64,000 nt of DNA from Elysia marginata (GCA_019649035.1 BMAT01006179.1:265870-329869), one strand, 5' to 3'. Counted from the first letter of the stretch, positions 22,740-35,694 are shown. A program made the numbers and translations. The notes: generated by a model from the letters alone, not told the origin.

Positions 22740-23640
22740 CTGCCGAGAGACAGCTGCACGTAGCCTACTTGTTGTTCCAGCATTTAAGCCTTGTACATAT
22801 AGGGGCGAGTTTCACCCCAACAGCTGCTCAAGAATTATTTTGAGAGTAGCAATCTGGTCGGTTCATGATTTATCTTTAACAAGTTTAAGGAAATATGCTT
22901 GTTGATCTCTAAGTTGCTCACATTTGCTCTTCCATTCTTTCTATGAGTATCATGTTAGACACATTGCTTGGTGCTGAGAGCATAGTGGTGCGTCTCCTTT
23001 CTTTGGCAGTTTAACGAGGTAGCCCTCCTTCCATTCCGTCACACCTTGATCCTTTCCCTTACCTCTGCCAACAGTGGCTGCAGCGTATCTGCCTTAATTT
23101 CGAGACCGGCTCTGTGGCCTAGCGGTAAGACACTCGCTCAGAGATCGGGAGGTGCGTGGTTCGATCCCAGCCCGAGTCAAACCAAGGACTTTAATATTAG
23201 TATTAGCAGCTGATCCGCCTAGTGTATGGCATTCAAGATTTAGTGTTGAGTCTGGTCGGCCCGGTGTCAGGATAATGAGACTGGGTGTGGTGTATGCAAG
23301 TGCTCCTTACATCACAGTGTGGCAGCATGCTTTCAATTGTCCCCAGCACCGTCTCTGATATAATCTCGAAGTTGACTGGGACGTTAAAACTCAAACAACC
23401 AACCAACCAGCCATAACTTCGACATCAGATTAAGGTAGGCCCTACTTCTGCTGGAATGCTGTCTCGATCTGCAACTTTCCTTTTCTTTAACGTTTAGATA
23501 GTTTTTCTTATCTCTTCGCTGGTAGGAAGGTAATTCTCAGCTGGTGGTACATCTGGTGGGTTTGGTGGCATTGGCCTGCAATAATTCTTCAAAATGCCCC
23601 GTCCAGTTTTGTCTCTGTCTATGAGATGGCGGCCACCTCG
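22740..23640 (-). mobile_element. LINE reverse transcriptase fossil, split by a SINE
   Basis: Minus-strand pieces match the N-terminal and finger part of an RTE-like polymerase: HFEELL, PPNPPDVPPAENYLPTSEEI, then, beyond the SINE, IKADTLQPLLAEVRE, LPKKGD, and RDQQAYFLKLVKDKS followed by TDQIATLKIILEQ. Several stops and frame changes are visible. The palm catalytic motifs are absent: the fragment ends where the decayed TIR-gene exon begins. Confidence 0.78.
23104..23409 (+). mobile_element. tRNA-derived SINE, family 1, copy 1
   Basis: Head with the A box TGTGGCCTAGCGGTAAGAC and B box GTTCGATCCC, a conserved core (GTGTCAGGATAATG, GTGTGGCAGCATGC), and a 3' end GTCTCTGATATAATC followed by an (AACC/AACCA)n tail. 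Flanks TAATTTCGA and TAACTTCGA look like an aged target-site duplication. It sits inside a LINE fossil. Confidence 0.88.
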
Positions 23641-23760
23641 CAAGGGCCCTATGGCGAACGGCACCGTTCCATAGGCCTAGGGAGAACGGATTTTATGTCA
23701 GCGTGCGCTCGCGCTATCCAACGGGCCTCTGCACTCTGCTATGATGGTAGATAACTCTGA
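23640..23760. promoter_or_regulatory. Short G+C-rich, CpG-containing stretch
   Basis: Unlike its surroundings it is rich in CG dinucleotides and contains GATGGCGGCCACC, similar to a YY1 site. It could be a promoter for SKA1 (about 2.9 kb upstream of its ATG), but it may instead belong to the LINE next to it. Confidence 0.25.
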
Positions 23761-25099
23761 TCTACAGCCTTCTCTGTTGACGACTGGACGCGGTTGTTAC
23801 GAAAATTTGTTGAACGAACGTCTCCACTCTCCAGTACAGTACAATCTAGAGAATCTAGATATATTTTAAGATTCGAAGTCAAGCTATACGTACGATGTGT
23901 TTTGAAAATCAATAATATGACCTCATTGGTCTCTGCATGTAGACTCTTGCTAGATCTAGAATCTAGATCTAAGTTTTTTTTATTCAAGAGGACTTAAGTT
24001 TCTAAGGTGCGAATGTTCCGTTGATAATCTTGATTTTGTCAAATCAAGAAGAAAACTGATTCTCAGGTGGGACTGCATCGAGTAGGCCTGAGGCTTTAGA
24101 AGGAGTGTGGATATTAGATTTAGAGATCCCTGACAGTGAGGGTGGCAATGTTTCAAATGCTTAGGTCTACAAATGTAGAATCTTTATCTAGATCGATAAT
24201 TCTAGGTTAGACAGATCTAGACCCCAGTTACTGAGTTAGATCTAGTAGAGGGAGATGGCACTGGTTTGATTAAGGGTTCTGCGTCCTGTCCATTTTGTTC
24301 ATGATAAAATGAAGAGAGTTGGGATTCTTGAAAACTTTTTAAAGTACCTGTAGTATTTATAATACTTTTACAATTGGCCCATTTCAATTTTCATGTTGTT
24401 AGATAGGCCTAAGTGGTACTCCTAGTCCTAAAGTTAAAATTATTATAGATCTGCAGACTGGTTCAATTAGATCTAGATCTATATCTTGTTAACAGTTATG
24501 GTATTTTGATTTTAGAAATGTGTGAATTTTCAAAATTTACCAACTAAAAACATGGACAGAGTAACAGTACTAACACACTCTGGACAAAAAGTTGATTTTA
24601 AAATATATTTTATTAAACAATGTATACATCATTACATGTAAATTTGAATCATTTTTGACGTACTCAAAAATAAGGAACGTGACGTCACATGTGTGACACA
24701 AAAGAGTAGCCGTAGGCCTATCAATAAAATGTAAATTATTATTAACACTTGCAGTCCACGTATGACCATAGCAAAAGAAAATTAAGGTATGTATAACATT
24801 ATAAATTAGATTTGACAGTCTTTAAGGGTAGAAAAGAAAACTACAAGAGGGCCTAAGTTTACTAGGATCATCATTTTTGTCCTTGCCCACTTTTAACAAA
24901 ATAATAAACGCTCAGTTTAATAATTTAATAAAATCAGGAAATAGATCTAGTTCTTGAAAGAGCAAGTGTCTTGTTGCTCAGTTGAATTTTTAAAAAAGCA
25001 CCACAGATGATAGATTGTAAACACAATGATACTTGAACTGATCATCTGATGTCACGTATGTGACATTATATCTCAAAATACAAGAATATGGATGATAAT

Positions 25100-26000
25100 C
25101 TAGATGTTTATTTGAAGGTCATAAGAAAAATGGCCTCTAGAGTCAGCTAGCACAGGTGGATTGATCTTATGGGGGATGTCACTGAATTTATAGTAGATCT
25201 TGTTTTCTTTAGCACCCACTTTTGACCAAATCTTGAATGCATCACTGATACTTGAGCAGACTAAATCTGCAACATTGGTGACTGTACAAATACTACCAAC
25301 CATGATTAGGTTTTCCATCATACTTGACAAACACCCAGCCTCCTAGTCCTATTTCATATGCTGTTTGTTTGACCGGCTCTGTGGCCTAGCGGTAAAGACA
25401 CTCGCTCAGAGATCGGGAGGTACGGGTTCAATCCCGGGCCGAGTCAAACCAAAGACTTTAAAATTGGTATTAGTAGCTGATCCCCCTGGTGTCTGGCATT
25501 ATGGAGTGCTAAGTCTGGTCGGCCCGGTGTCAGGATAATGTGACTGGGTGTGGTGTGTGCAGCGCTCTGTACATCACATCACAGTGTGGCAGGACGCTTT
25601 GAATTGTCCCAAGCGCCGTCTCTGATATAACCTTGTAGTTGAAAAGAGACGTTAAAATTCAAACAACCAACCAACCATATATGTTGTTTGAGTTTATGAG
25701 ATTGCACAGACATACTCATGATACTGTTTGACCACTGATGTTTCCTGACTGTCACCACAAGAAATGATTGACATGGCATTTCTTTATGGTAAAGTTTACG
25801 CTTTGCCGACTCCAGAAAGCATATTGAGTTTCATTCTGGTACTCGCATGAATACACCATGGCAAAATCCAGGTGCCACACAGTTTTTTTGCTGTCTGACC
25901 TTGTTAAAAGCTGTCAGTTGGACTTTCTTGATCTTAACATGTTCTTGAAACATGGCAGTGTCTTAAAAAGTTAACTGCCTTTATCTAGCTTTACACTCAC
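25100..26000 (-). pseudogene. Decayed transposon-type coding remnant split by a SINE
   Basis: Minus-strand pieces read MPCQSFLVVTVRKHQWSN before the SINE, then GLGGWVFVKYDGKPNHGW and, in another frame, IWSKVGAKENKIYYKFSDIP and INPPVLADSRGHF. The last part resembles a domain with W-x-V-x-Y-(D/E)-G and (I)-x-PP-x-x-x-(N/D)-x-RGH that I recall at the C terminus of transposable-element proteins in animals. Family not assigned. Stops and frame changes show it is dead. Confidence 0.5.
25371..25678 (+). mobile_element. tRNA-derived SINE, family 1, copy 2
   Basis: Nearly collinear with 23104-23409. It is flanked by a 12-bp target-site duplication with one mismatch: ATATGCTGTTTG at 25356-25367 and ATATGTTGTTTG at 25679-25690. 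It splits a decayed minus-strand coding remnant. Confidence 0.9.
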
Positions 26001-26089
26001 TATTGCACAACTAAACAATCAACCAAACCCTTTAAAACTAATAGAGAATGACCCTCTAGGTAAAAAATCGAGCACGAGATTGGATGTCC

Positions 26090-26490
26090 GGGTATATAAT
26101 TTACTATGTTGTCTGTTGTTTACATTTTGCCCCGCCTTGTCACTAGCACTGTCAGTTTTACCCTGGCTATGGTCGGCGCAGGCCATTTTATTTGTAGGTA
26201 CAGGTCACAAGTAAACATAGAAATTTTGTGGACAAGGAGGGAGGAGCATGTCAGAGTTTTGGACTGAAGGCTGATTGGTTCTTCTCATGTCAAGAGTGGT
26301 CACATTGCAGCGCTAGGCTTTTTAAAAGAGATTCATTGTAGAAAAGTGGGAGATAAAAGGTTGAGCATTGCAGTCGCCTTTGTAAGGTGGTTGCCATGGA
26401 GGATGTCAAAACAAAGAAAATATGCAAGGGGATGTAGAAAAGTGGGTTGGCAAAACACATGGTTGGCTAGGCAGTTTTGAGTGTATTTAT
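26090..26490 (+). repeat. Dispersed repeat R2, copy 1
   Basis: Shares ordered blocks with 46225-46610: TTTTGCCC(C/T)GCC, a GGACTG...CTGATTGGTTCT-type block, AAGAGATT, GTAGAAAAGTG, and an end like GGCAGTTTTGAGTGTA. No open frame of note. Type unknown. Confidence 0.6.
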
Positions 26491-26649
26491 AAGATAAAGA
26501 AATTCTTTCCTACATCTTACTTATATTTTGCACCTGATTTTAGACATCCTCATTATTCTATTTGAGGTCTAAACTAAGCTCTTTGTCAATGTCATTTTTG
26601 ACAAATCTTAACTTCATCTACAGGAAACTGTAAATTTAATCAATCAACA

Positions 26650-29600
26650 ATGGAAATCTCCCTTGCTGAAGTGGCTGAGGGTTATACCCAAAATATTAGC
26701 ATGCTAAAGATGGCAAAAACGTTATTGGAGAGTGGATGCAGTGAGTCCTTATCACAGCCAGCCGCCATTGTGGATGAGCTGAGAGTGGAATTGGCCAATA
26801 CCAGTAAAAGTATGAGGAGAGAAGAACTACAGCTTAAAAAGTTTGAGGTAGGCCTTCTGTGTTTGAAAAGGCAGTGCCAGCATAAATGTTCATTTTATTC
26901 ATGTAAATCCCTAAACTTCAAGTTCAACGCATACCGGTATCTTCTGAATTAACTTCCCATATGGTATTTTTCTTTAAAAAAAAATGCCTTATAACAAGTG
27001 TAAGTGTAAGCAGTTTATTGTAGCCTTTTTCTTTTGTTGCTTTTTTTTCTCAAATATAAACATTTTGAAGTAATTTTTTTTAGATAAACACTTTTTTATT
27101 GTCTTCTAAATTTAATCTTGAATGTGTAGCAACTTAATAATGATAATTTACAATGTCAGAAATACTTGCATACTTTTTATCAATGTGACATAGAAATTAT
27201 GTCTTACCATCTCAATTACAAAACAGCGCTCCAATACTTTAAAGTAAATTTATATATTCTATAATGTCATTTAAGTTCAAAGACCACCGTTATCATGTGA
27301 CTTAACCTTATGTTCTACCATGACTATCAAGTTCAATTTTAGTAAAAATAATATTGCTCCATCAAGATGGTAACATTAAAAATGGCCCTTGCAAATTCTA
27401 AATATTGATTACGTGTATATATATATATATTAAAAGATATACAAATAAAAAATACATATATACTCTTTATATCAGTTGCCACTATTAGGTCACCAGGTCT
27501 AAACATGTTTTCACTATAAGTTGAGTGATACAATTGTGTGGCTAGGCTAATATGCAGGAAAAAGATTAACTTCAACATCAGCCTGTATTTCAACCATTTT
27601 ATAAGACATCTAGTTGGCTGGTCTTGTCTTTACAGTAAACCAAGGTAAAATAATACATATTTGGTTTGGTTTAATTTACTTTAAAAATATTTATATTTAA
27701 ATGTGTTTTTATTCTTATTGTTCTAAACTTACACTTAGATTTGAAATCTTATAATACTGAGGCGACAAAATGGAAGTGAACTTTGTAGTATCTAGTAATT
27801 ATCTTGATTTAAAGTCTTGCAAAACTTGTGTATTAACCTTGTGATTTTCTTCTGTCAAGGACCTGAAAAGGGAAAGTGCTATTTTGCTAGAGCGGTTGAA
27901 ATATGTAATGGAAAATGTGCCTACCAAGCTGCCTCAACAGTAAGTTTAATAACTGATTTCATTTTCTTTCTTCATATCTTTTTAGGTCTATAGAGGAGTC
28001 ATATAAATCACCAAAAACAATATTCCTTTTTGGCAAATTTTAGGTTTAGCTCTAAAAGTCATAGGAATTTGAACTTTTAAAGCGCTACTTTAATTTAGAT
28101 TTTATAGAAATGGATAAAAACTTTGAATTTAAGAGGATTGAATTTAATTTGTGCATAACGATTACCAATCGATTCTAATTACTCAGTTAAATTTTCACTT
28201 TTGAAACCTTAGTACCTCTCTTGCTCACCTTACAGAACGTTGCACAGGGAATTTGTAGATAGGTTTTTAGATTAAAGATCTGCTCATGAAGTGTAAGCTT
28301 CAGATGCTATGAATAAATGAAACTGCCAGGAAGTATTTTATAAGGGACATTTTCTGTTTGAGCAATCACTAAAATCTTTGTAATTTAAGAGTATTTGAAC
28401 TTCATAAACTTCAATTTTGTATCCAAGTTAAGCTAAACATATTAAAAAGTAAAAACTATTCAACTTTCAAGCATCTTAACAACTCAAATTGTTTTCAGAA
28501 TTTTAAATTAATTACATTCAACTTCAAGTCCAGATAATCAAACCTGGATAATTTGAAACTTATTAAATTCAAAACTATAGTTATTCAGACTATCAATTTT
28601 ATCCCTCTGGTGTTAAACTTCAGATGCATTTCTATGGCGTTTATTACATTCAGATTGGATTGCTTCAGATTTAAGTTTTTGAGGTTTTATTACTTTTAAC
28701 TATTCTTTTCTACAACTTGGTTATTACAAATGTAGTTTGAAACTGAAAAGTCATCTCTTCAAGAGTATCAGATTTGGAAACTTGAATGGAACAATGCCTC
28801 CTTAATAAAAGTAAGAAATAATACCCCACAGTTTATGAATTTAGATGCTGAGAGAGAGAGAGAGAGCGAGCAGTAGCAAGTACCATCCTGTTCATAACTT
28901 TATTATTAGTTTGTAACTACATATAAGTTATAAGTATAATGAAACCTTGGTTGTTGGGAAATCAGAGCCCAGGACCGTTGATTTTGTTATAACCAAGGTT
29001 TACTTTGTAGGCCTATGTAACTAAAATAATGTTAGATAATCATTGCAAAGGAAGTTCATATTTAGTTGACAGAAAACCCCTCAGTTAAGGATAGCAAGGC
29101 GTCTCTGTCAGCTGTTTGTCTTTTTAGAAGAAGTGGGTCAAGCTGGGTGGTCTGGGTGGGGAAAAGGGAGATATAGAATGAATTGGAGCCAAAATTTAAA
29201 AAGATGATGTCATTGTCAGAGGGAGCCTGTGTTGTTGTGTTATTTATTTTTTTTTTGTCAAGGAAGTCAAAAATATCTTTCTGGTGATGAGTTGTGAAGA
29301 AATAATCAATGGAATCAGCTTTTATTTAAAATCATGAAGTAAAGATACCCAATTCCTGAGGTAACTGAAAATATGACATTTTGTAGTGTAGAATTTGTTC
29401 TTTTTTTTCTCTGAAATTTTCTTTGTAATGGGCTAACATAATCAACTTTTACTTTCAAGAAAGGTAACCTTAAAGAAAAACCCATTCTCTATTAAATGTT
29501 AACTTTATGATCCAGATTCTACAGTATCTACATGTATTACAAAATTTGCAACTGAACTTCTTAACTTTTTTTCATGGAAAGCTCATACTAACTAATCTAA

Positions 29601-32378
29601 GGCACTTTACACAATGAATTGAAAAGAATGTTTATTTTGAGCAAATCTGAATTAAAGTCAAACTGTTATACATGTAAAATGTAAAGATAACAACCACGAT
29701 CAGCCTAAAAGGATTTCCCTGTAGCAATAAAGCATCATGAACTCACCTTCTGTTTCTAGGAAAACTGCAGTTTCAGCACAATGTAGGAATGAGACAATTC
29801 AAAGCATAGAACCAACCAAACCATCAGTGCCTCAGGTGCCATTGGTGCAAATGATTGGATGCCAGTATCTAGACTTCCTGACTGTTGATGAGTTCAAAAC
29901 TGTTCCCAAGTAAGTGTAAAAAGCCAAGAGCATGTAGCTCTGTTGAGCTGTTGAACTTAGGTTGCAGCAGAGTACAACAGCTTTGCATTCTACAGTCTAT
30001 CACGGTAAGAAAAATGGCCAGAATTCTGCATCTTTAGTTTTTTCATTCATATGCTTGGGCTGGCCACAGGCATCCCCAAGGGATACTGATTACAAGCGAT
30101 ATGACATGCAATTGTCATAAAGCAATTGATGCCCCACAAGCGGCCACAGTGACGGGCAACTATCTGAATGCACCATAAACCTAAATATTGGCTCATCATA
30201 AACCACATTAGTTCTTGTCCAAGTCGACTCTAGCTAGATTTATCTATTTCACAGTGTTAATAAAATTTTTATCTTCTGTTGGGTGTTTTTTTAACTTGAA
30301 ATAATCAAAATTTTTACAGGTTTTTTTTAACATTCTGGAAGATTAGGGAAAACTTTTTTTTTAACAGGGGTGTAAATCTTTCAGATTGGGGCTGATTTCA
30401 GTCTTTTTATGCATTTGGGATTTAGCTAATTTTTGTTTATGTCTATTTTAAATAACTTAACTTAAACTCGGCATTCACCAGCTGACAAATGTTATTCTTG
30501 AAAAGTTCATTTTAGAGGGTGAAAGAAGAGGGAAAAAATAGGACTGTCTTTCAGTTCATTGAATTTAATTGTTTGTTGAGTTCAAGGTTGTTGGAGTCAG
30601 GGGCTCCTGTACGATTGTTTTTTTTTTTTAATTTATTTCAGGTATATGAAGGGCAGATTGACATATGACAAAGTTAACTCCATGATTGAGAAACTGGACA
30701 AAGTTTATATAGAGAAATACAAGATTAGAAGGCTTAAAAAGTCATCATTGAATGATGTCAACAAGAAACGGTTGGATGCTTACAGATTACAAGAAACGGA
30801 AGAAACCAAAGGTTTGTAGAGAATAATAGAGTTTCTTTCAGTGCACATTATTGATTTAGAGAATCCAAACAACATGACACAACTACATAGAGTATGTAGG
30901 CTATAAAAGCTTAACTAATAAGATATCAGCTTACCTTAAATTCAATTTAGAACAGTAAAAAGGGATGATAAAAGAAGTATATCTCATCGTGTTGTTAGTG
31001 TTCAACAGTTTACTCTGCTTAAGTCAATTTTAAGTTGACCAACCAACTTACCCGTTCTAGTATGAATGGTGAAAATGAACTGTAATGAGACCAACAGATA
31101 CCTTGGACTTTACTCTTTTTCCCTCTCATATTGTAATCTCTCTCCCTCCCTATCTGTCTGATTCTGACAGTCTTATTGCTGATAAATAACATGCCAGAAA
31201 AGCAGGCTAAGCAAAGACCTACCATTAGTTTCGGTTTTTCTTCCAGTTCAACTTTAATGAAAACAAGGTTGGTCTGCAATGAATTATTTCTTTTGAGTTT
31301 GCTGAAACCAAGGATTCATTGGGTTCAAGGTTGGAGGATGCAAGGTTCCCTGTACTGTAGATACAAAAATCAATATTTCACCGAAGTCGATGTTTATTAA
31401 TTAAGTCCCCCCAAAATTGGTGTCATTAAAAATTAAAAAGAGTTGGCTATTTTGAAATTTGAAGAAAAATTATAACTAGGTTGTACTTAAAATCAACATG
31501 ATAAAGCAGCAAAAGTCAATTTTTGCCATTCAAACTGTACATTTGAGCTCATTGGGCTTTGGACACCACACTTAAATACAGCAGTTACAATGGGTTGTTT
31601 GAAAACAAATAAAATGAACGTCTCTGTAAACTTATTTCGGTCTTTATCTCTATTAGTGGGTTTTACCAATAAGGTGTTCTTCTATTCCTAAATGCATACA
31701 ATAAATTTGTCTAGTGCCTTGTCAAGAAACTCTGAAAGATTAACAAAAGATTTGACTTTTATTATTGTAAAGAACTTGTTAAAAATAGCCTTTGATTGGA
31801 TAAATCTCTGGACTTAAATCGTTTTTTATTTCGTTTTTTTTTTTTGTTTTAAGCAGCAGTTGACTTTATCTTTCTCATCAAGTTTGTTTTACTTTAACAT
31901 AAAAAATGCAGTGAATTCCATGAGTAAGTAACTCTCCCAAACATAGAAGTCAGTTTCCATCATATCATTCAATTTATATTTTAAATTTAGAATACCTAGT
32001 AAGGAATATGTACAAAATGAAAACCTGTCTTGACTTTCCTGAGGAAGATTTGTACAGTTCCTTCAGTAATGAGTCCTTCATTGTTGTTTGCTCATAATGT
32101 ATAAATTATAAAAAGATGTTATATGCCTACTTACACTGAAGTTTGATTTGCTATTTGTATCATCACTAAATGAATAATAACATTTGTGGCAAACTATCTT
32201 TCTCTTTTGTTTTATTTCAGGTCTCTATTTCATTGTTGAGCAAGACATTGCAGACTTCTCATCCCTAAAAATGGACAGCGTTTTGAGAAATATATTTACC
32301 ATTCTGAGGCACTGTGGTTTAATATTTGAAATAAGAGGAGGAGGTTATACTCGTTTAGTTTGTTATTCAAGATATTGA
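26650..32378 (+). CDS. SKA1: Spindle and kinetochore-associated protein 1 (SKA1)
   Basis: Five coding exons, 26650-26847, 27860-27939, 29760-29909, 30642-30811 and 32221-32378, agree in phase and give 251 residues; human SKA1 has 255. SKA1 forms the Ska complex with SKA2 and SKA3, which holds kinetochores on depolymerising microtubule ends in mitosis. Residues 1-92 are a helical coiled-coil region. From about 125 comes the winged-helix microtubule-binding domain, with YMKGRLTYDKVN, then TKGLYFIVEQDI, LRHC and the hallmark EIRGGGYTRLV near the C terminus. The ATG at 26650 was chosen because it gives a family-length N terminus. The exon opens at an acceptor ending 26623, so a 5' untranslated intron is likely. 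The gene ends 23 bp before a piggyBac-like element and converges with POLK. Confidence 0.93.
28855..28870. repeat. (GA)n microsatellite in SKA1 intron 2
   Basis: Short GA run. The rest of introns 1-4 of SKA1 shows A+T-rich sequence and no recognised gene. Confidence 0.8.
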
Positions 32379-32401
32379 ATGCAAACGACTTTTCTGGTTT
32401 C

Positions 32402-33056
32402 TTAACTCACTGACTACTTTCCCCGCAAACGTTGTGAGATTTTTATTTTTACGGCTGAATACCAGTCCCGCAACCCCTGTGAGATTCAGCTTGCGAATTT
32501 TTTTTCCTATGTTAATATCACAACAGCTGCGGGGAAAGCTACGGCAACCTCTAGCATAGCCACTTAGCTTTTGAATGATATAAACGAAGTTCGTTTAGGA
32601 CAAATACAACCGGCAGGAGAGCATTTTTCCGACACCTCTAGCAGCTAGCAGTCTTCAGCTGATTCCAAGATGGATTGTTGAAAAATTTCTGTTCGGTCAA
32701 ACTTAGATCTAGATTCTAGACTCTGATGATGAAATAGCGTTTGAAAGCATTATTGAAGATGATATAAATCCCGATTATGAGCCACCAAAGGGTAAAAGGG
32801 CCAAACCTAGTCAGGCCAAAGGTAAAGGTAAAGGAAATATTTACCTTTTTTGTTTGTTTTTTGTAAAAATAAAAAAATTGACACAGACTCAAAGTTTTTG
32901 TTTTATTAGAATCTTTATTATCTTGACTAAACATGATACAAATTCCAAAGGTCAAACTTTAATAGCAAAATCACAGTGATTTTTTAAAAATACCTCCGAA
33001 ATGGCTGGTACACAGGGAATAGACAGAGTTCAAATAGCTGGTAGTCAGTGAGTTAA
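32402..33056. mobile_element. piggyBac-like element with TTAA ends and a transposase N-terminal remnant
   Basis: Both ends are TTAACTCACTGACTAC as exact inverted copies (32402-32417 and 33041-33056), with TTAA as the target, the piggyBac signature. Inside at 32717-32840, plus strand, is an acidic then basic peptide DSDDEIAFESIIEDDINPDY followed by EPPKGKRAK, which fits the N-terminal tail of a piggyBac transposase. The catalytic part is missing, so this 655-bp element is an internally deleted, nonautonomous derivative. It starts 23 bp past the SKA1 stop codon. Confidence 0.88.
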
Positions 33057-33379
33057 GCTCTCTCATAGCCATATCATGAACATAGTTTGTACAGTCCAGC
33101 ACGTTGTCCTCCTTTTCAGTGGGGAATTTTAATGTATTTGAGGATAGAATGTTGACATTTCCAATTTCTAGGGCAATAATCAAGTTTTGTAGAAGTTATG
33201 CGCTTTTTTTTTCTTTAGCAGGTTAAACTAAAGTAAACATGTGAAGGTTTATATGACAAACTCATTTTATACATTTTGAAAAATTTTAGATTTTAAAGTG
33301 AAAGCAACAAGTTTTCATATTTCCATTTATATAGAGTCAGAAGACCAACTGCAGCCATGAAGCTTTACTAGGCATGATT

Positions 33380-33545
33380 ACAGTGGAATCCGCTTAAGAT
33401 AAACCCTGTTTAAGATTAACTTTGGGTTAAGATAAACTATGTTTTTGCAATTTTGGTCCCTTTCCTATTTTTTTTTCATTATAATGTTACTGATTAATGT
33501 AAACTTTTGATAAAATAAACTTTCTATTCGGACCCAGAGGAGTGG
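33380..33545 (+). mobile_element. MITE fragment, CAGTGGAATCC end
   Basis: Left end TACAGTGGAATCCGCTTAAG with AGATAAAC repeats, related to 50814-50987. No clear right inverted end was found, so it is probably truncated. Confidence 0.6.
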
Positions 33546-35512
33546 AATTTTATCTTCTAGTTGTGCTGTAGCTAGATCACTTCTGATTGGCCGGCTCATG
33601 GCCAAGGGTGACTGCAGTCAGGATTGTACAGTTATGGCAATGCTCTCCCATTCACGATACACTGACATATTCACGATACACTGACATACTATTGAATGGT
33701 GTAGGTAAGATTACCTTATTGCGGCCACTTGCCCTGACTGTCGCTGTTTTGATTAAATGAGCCCAGTCACATGACCTTGTCACTGCCAGGCTTATGCCCT
33801 CAGTGTGGACAGGTGTGTAGGCAAAGCTTATAATCACTTCAGATTACAGTTGAATTCATAGCTTGGTTATTCTACTCTAGATGTCGGTTTTTTTTTTTCA
33901 AAATAATTATTACTGTAGCAGAAAATACTCTCAAGACAGAATTACAATGACAAAGAAGATATTGGTGAGAGTTTTTGCCCTTTTCTCTGGTTTTTCAAAA
34001 TGGCATAAAGCACATTTTGTCACGAAGCCCCTCAAGTACAAAAAAAGTAACTTCAGTGTACAAAAAACATGATCAGAGTGTCTATTTCTTTCACTGGTCG
34101 CTAATTCTTTATGTTTGTGTTTGTAAAAAACAACTATCCCGTCTGAATCTCAGGTCACAGGCTTGGCGATGCTTTTGGAAATTGGACCATTAGAAAGATT
34201 TGCTCTGGAAAGGACCATGACGTATGAGGAATGGTGACAATGACACAAAAATGTTTTACTTTTTATGCAATCAAATAGATCTTGCGATGGGTTCTTTTTT
34301 TTTTTTTTCAAGTCCAATATTTTAGTCTGCATAGAGGTTCTGAGATGGGATGCAAATAGTAAAAGGGATCAGTGATAGTTCCTTGACCTAGTTCAAGGAA
34401 AGAGCCAAAAGGGATTAAAGTGAAAAAGGAAATGGGCAGAGGAGAACAAAGTAATTTGACAAAAGTTCTGATTTTGAGGAATCAGTGTTCGGAGAAATCG
34501 CATTTGGCTGTACTTAAAATATAGCAAAATTGAAACACACTCAAGTCGTTACAAGGGCTAGGGTTTTAACGGCAACTCTGGTTGTAAAGACATTTTCCCA
34601 CACCCCTTATTTTCTTCTATTAAAATCAATAGATTGTTACTGGTATAATTACCGCATCAATGACCTTCATTTGCGCTTTAACTGCACTCTTGGTTGGTGG
34701 AGCTATGAACTAAGCAAGCTGTGACAAGAACTTGGCAAAATTGTTAAGCCTCACTCAACAACACCTAAGTACTGGTAGTGCATCTGCAGTGATTTGTGCG
34801 CTAACTTCTTGGTTCTTTGGTTGTCACAGTCACACCAACACCCCAGCCCAACCCTTCCTCTCTCAGATAACCTCCTCCTTTACGCCACAACCCTACATAT
34901 GACTATGAGCGTCTCCCTTCCCCCTCCCACAACTTACAGTTTCCCCTTGTGCTAGGCAGTCACCAAGTCAATCCTTTGTTTTTGTACTGGCATAACCAGT
35001 GATCTATTGCAGTGTAAGCATCTCCTTAGATAAGGTGCAAGGATGTAAATCTTTCAGATTTAAGCTGATTTCAGCTCTTCCCCTCTCAAATCTGGGATTT
35101 TAGCCCCATTTTTTCTCCATTTTATTGAGAAAATAATATCTGTAATTCAAGACCTGTTTGCAGGTAACTTTTTGCGGTATTAAACACAGTTAAGAGCATA
35201 GCTTCTTTTCCTATAACTATAAGCCCTCTAGAGGGTTACCCCTGACTATTTTTGTTCTATATATTCTATTGATTCCAAAGCACCACAAGTCTCACATTGG
35301 TTCCAAATTTTTTTTTTCGTCGGTCATTTACAACCCTGTAGGTGATAAGCAACAACAACAAACTCTGTACAACATGCCATGCCTTAGTTACGTGTGTGTT
35401 GAGGGTAAGTCTGGAATAGTATGTGTATTTCCGATACTTGATAGAGACTAACATACTTCAGAGTTCTTTCTTTGGTACGGACATTCAATTCCATGTTGTC
35501 ATAAAATTAATG

Positions 35513-35694
35513 TACAGTGGAATCCACTTAAAGTCAAACCTTTAAGAGAAACTATTGCTTAAGTTAACTCTGTTTGTCAGTCCCATTTTATATTTCTTTA
35601 TGTTTTTGTTATGGTTAAACTTAAAGTCAACCTTGCTAAAAGTCAACACATGTTTTCGGTCCCGAGTTGTTGACTTTATCAGGATTCCACTGTA
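35513..35694. mobile_element. MITE with CAGTGGAATCC ends, TA-flanked
   Basis: TACAGTGGAATCCACTTAAAG at the left; GACTTTATCAGGATTCCACT then GTA at the right. The body matches 18373-18549 (same AGTCAA, TGCTTAA and TTCTTTAT blocks). Length 182 bp, no coding capacity. Confidence 0.9.
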
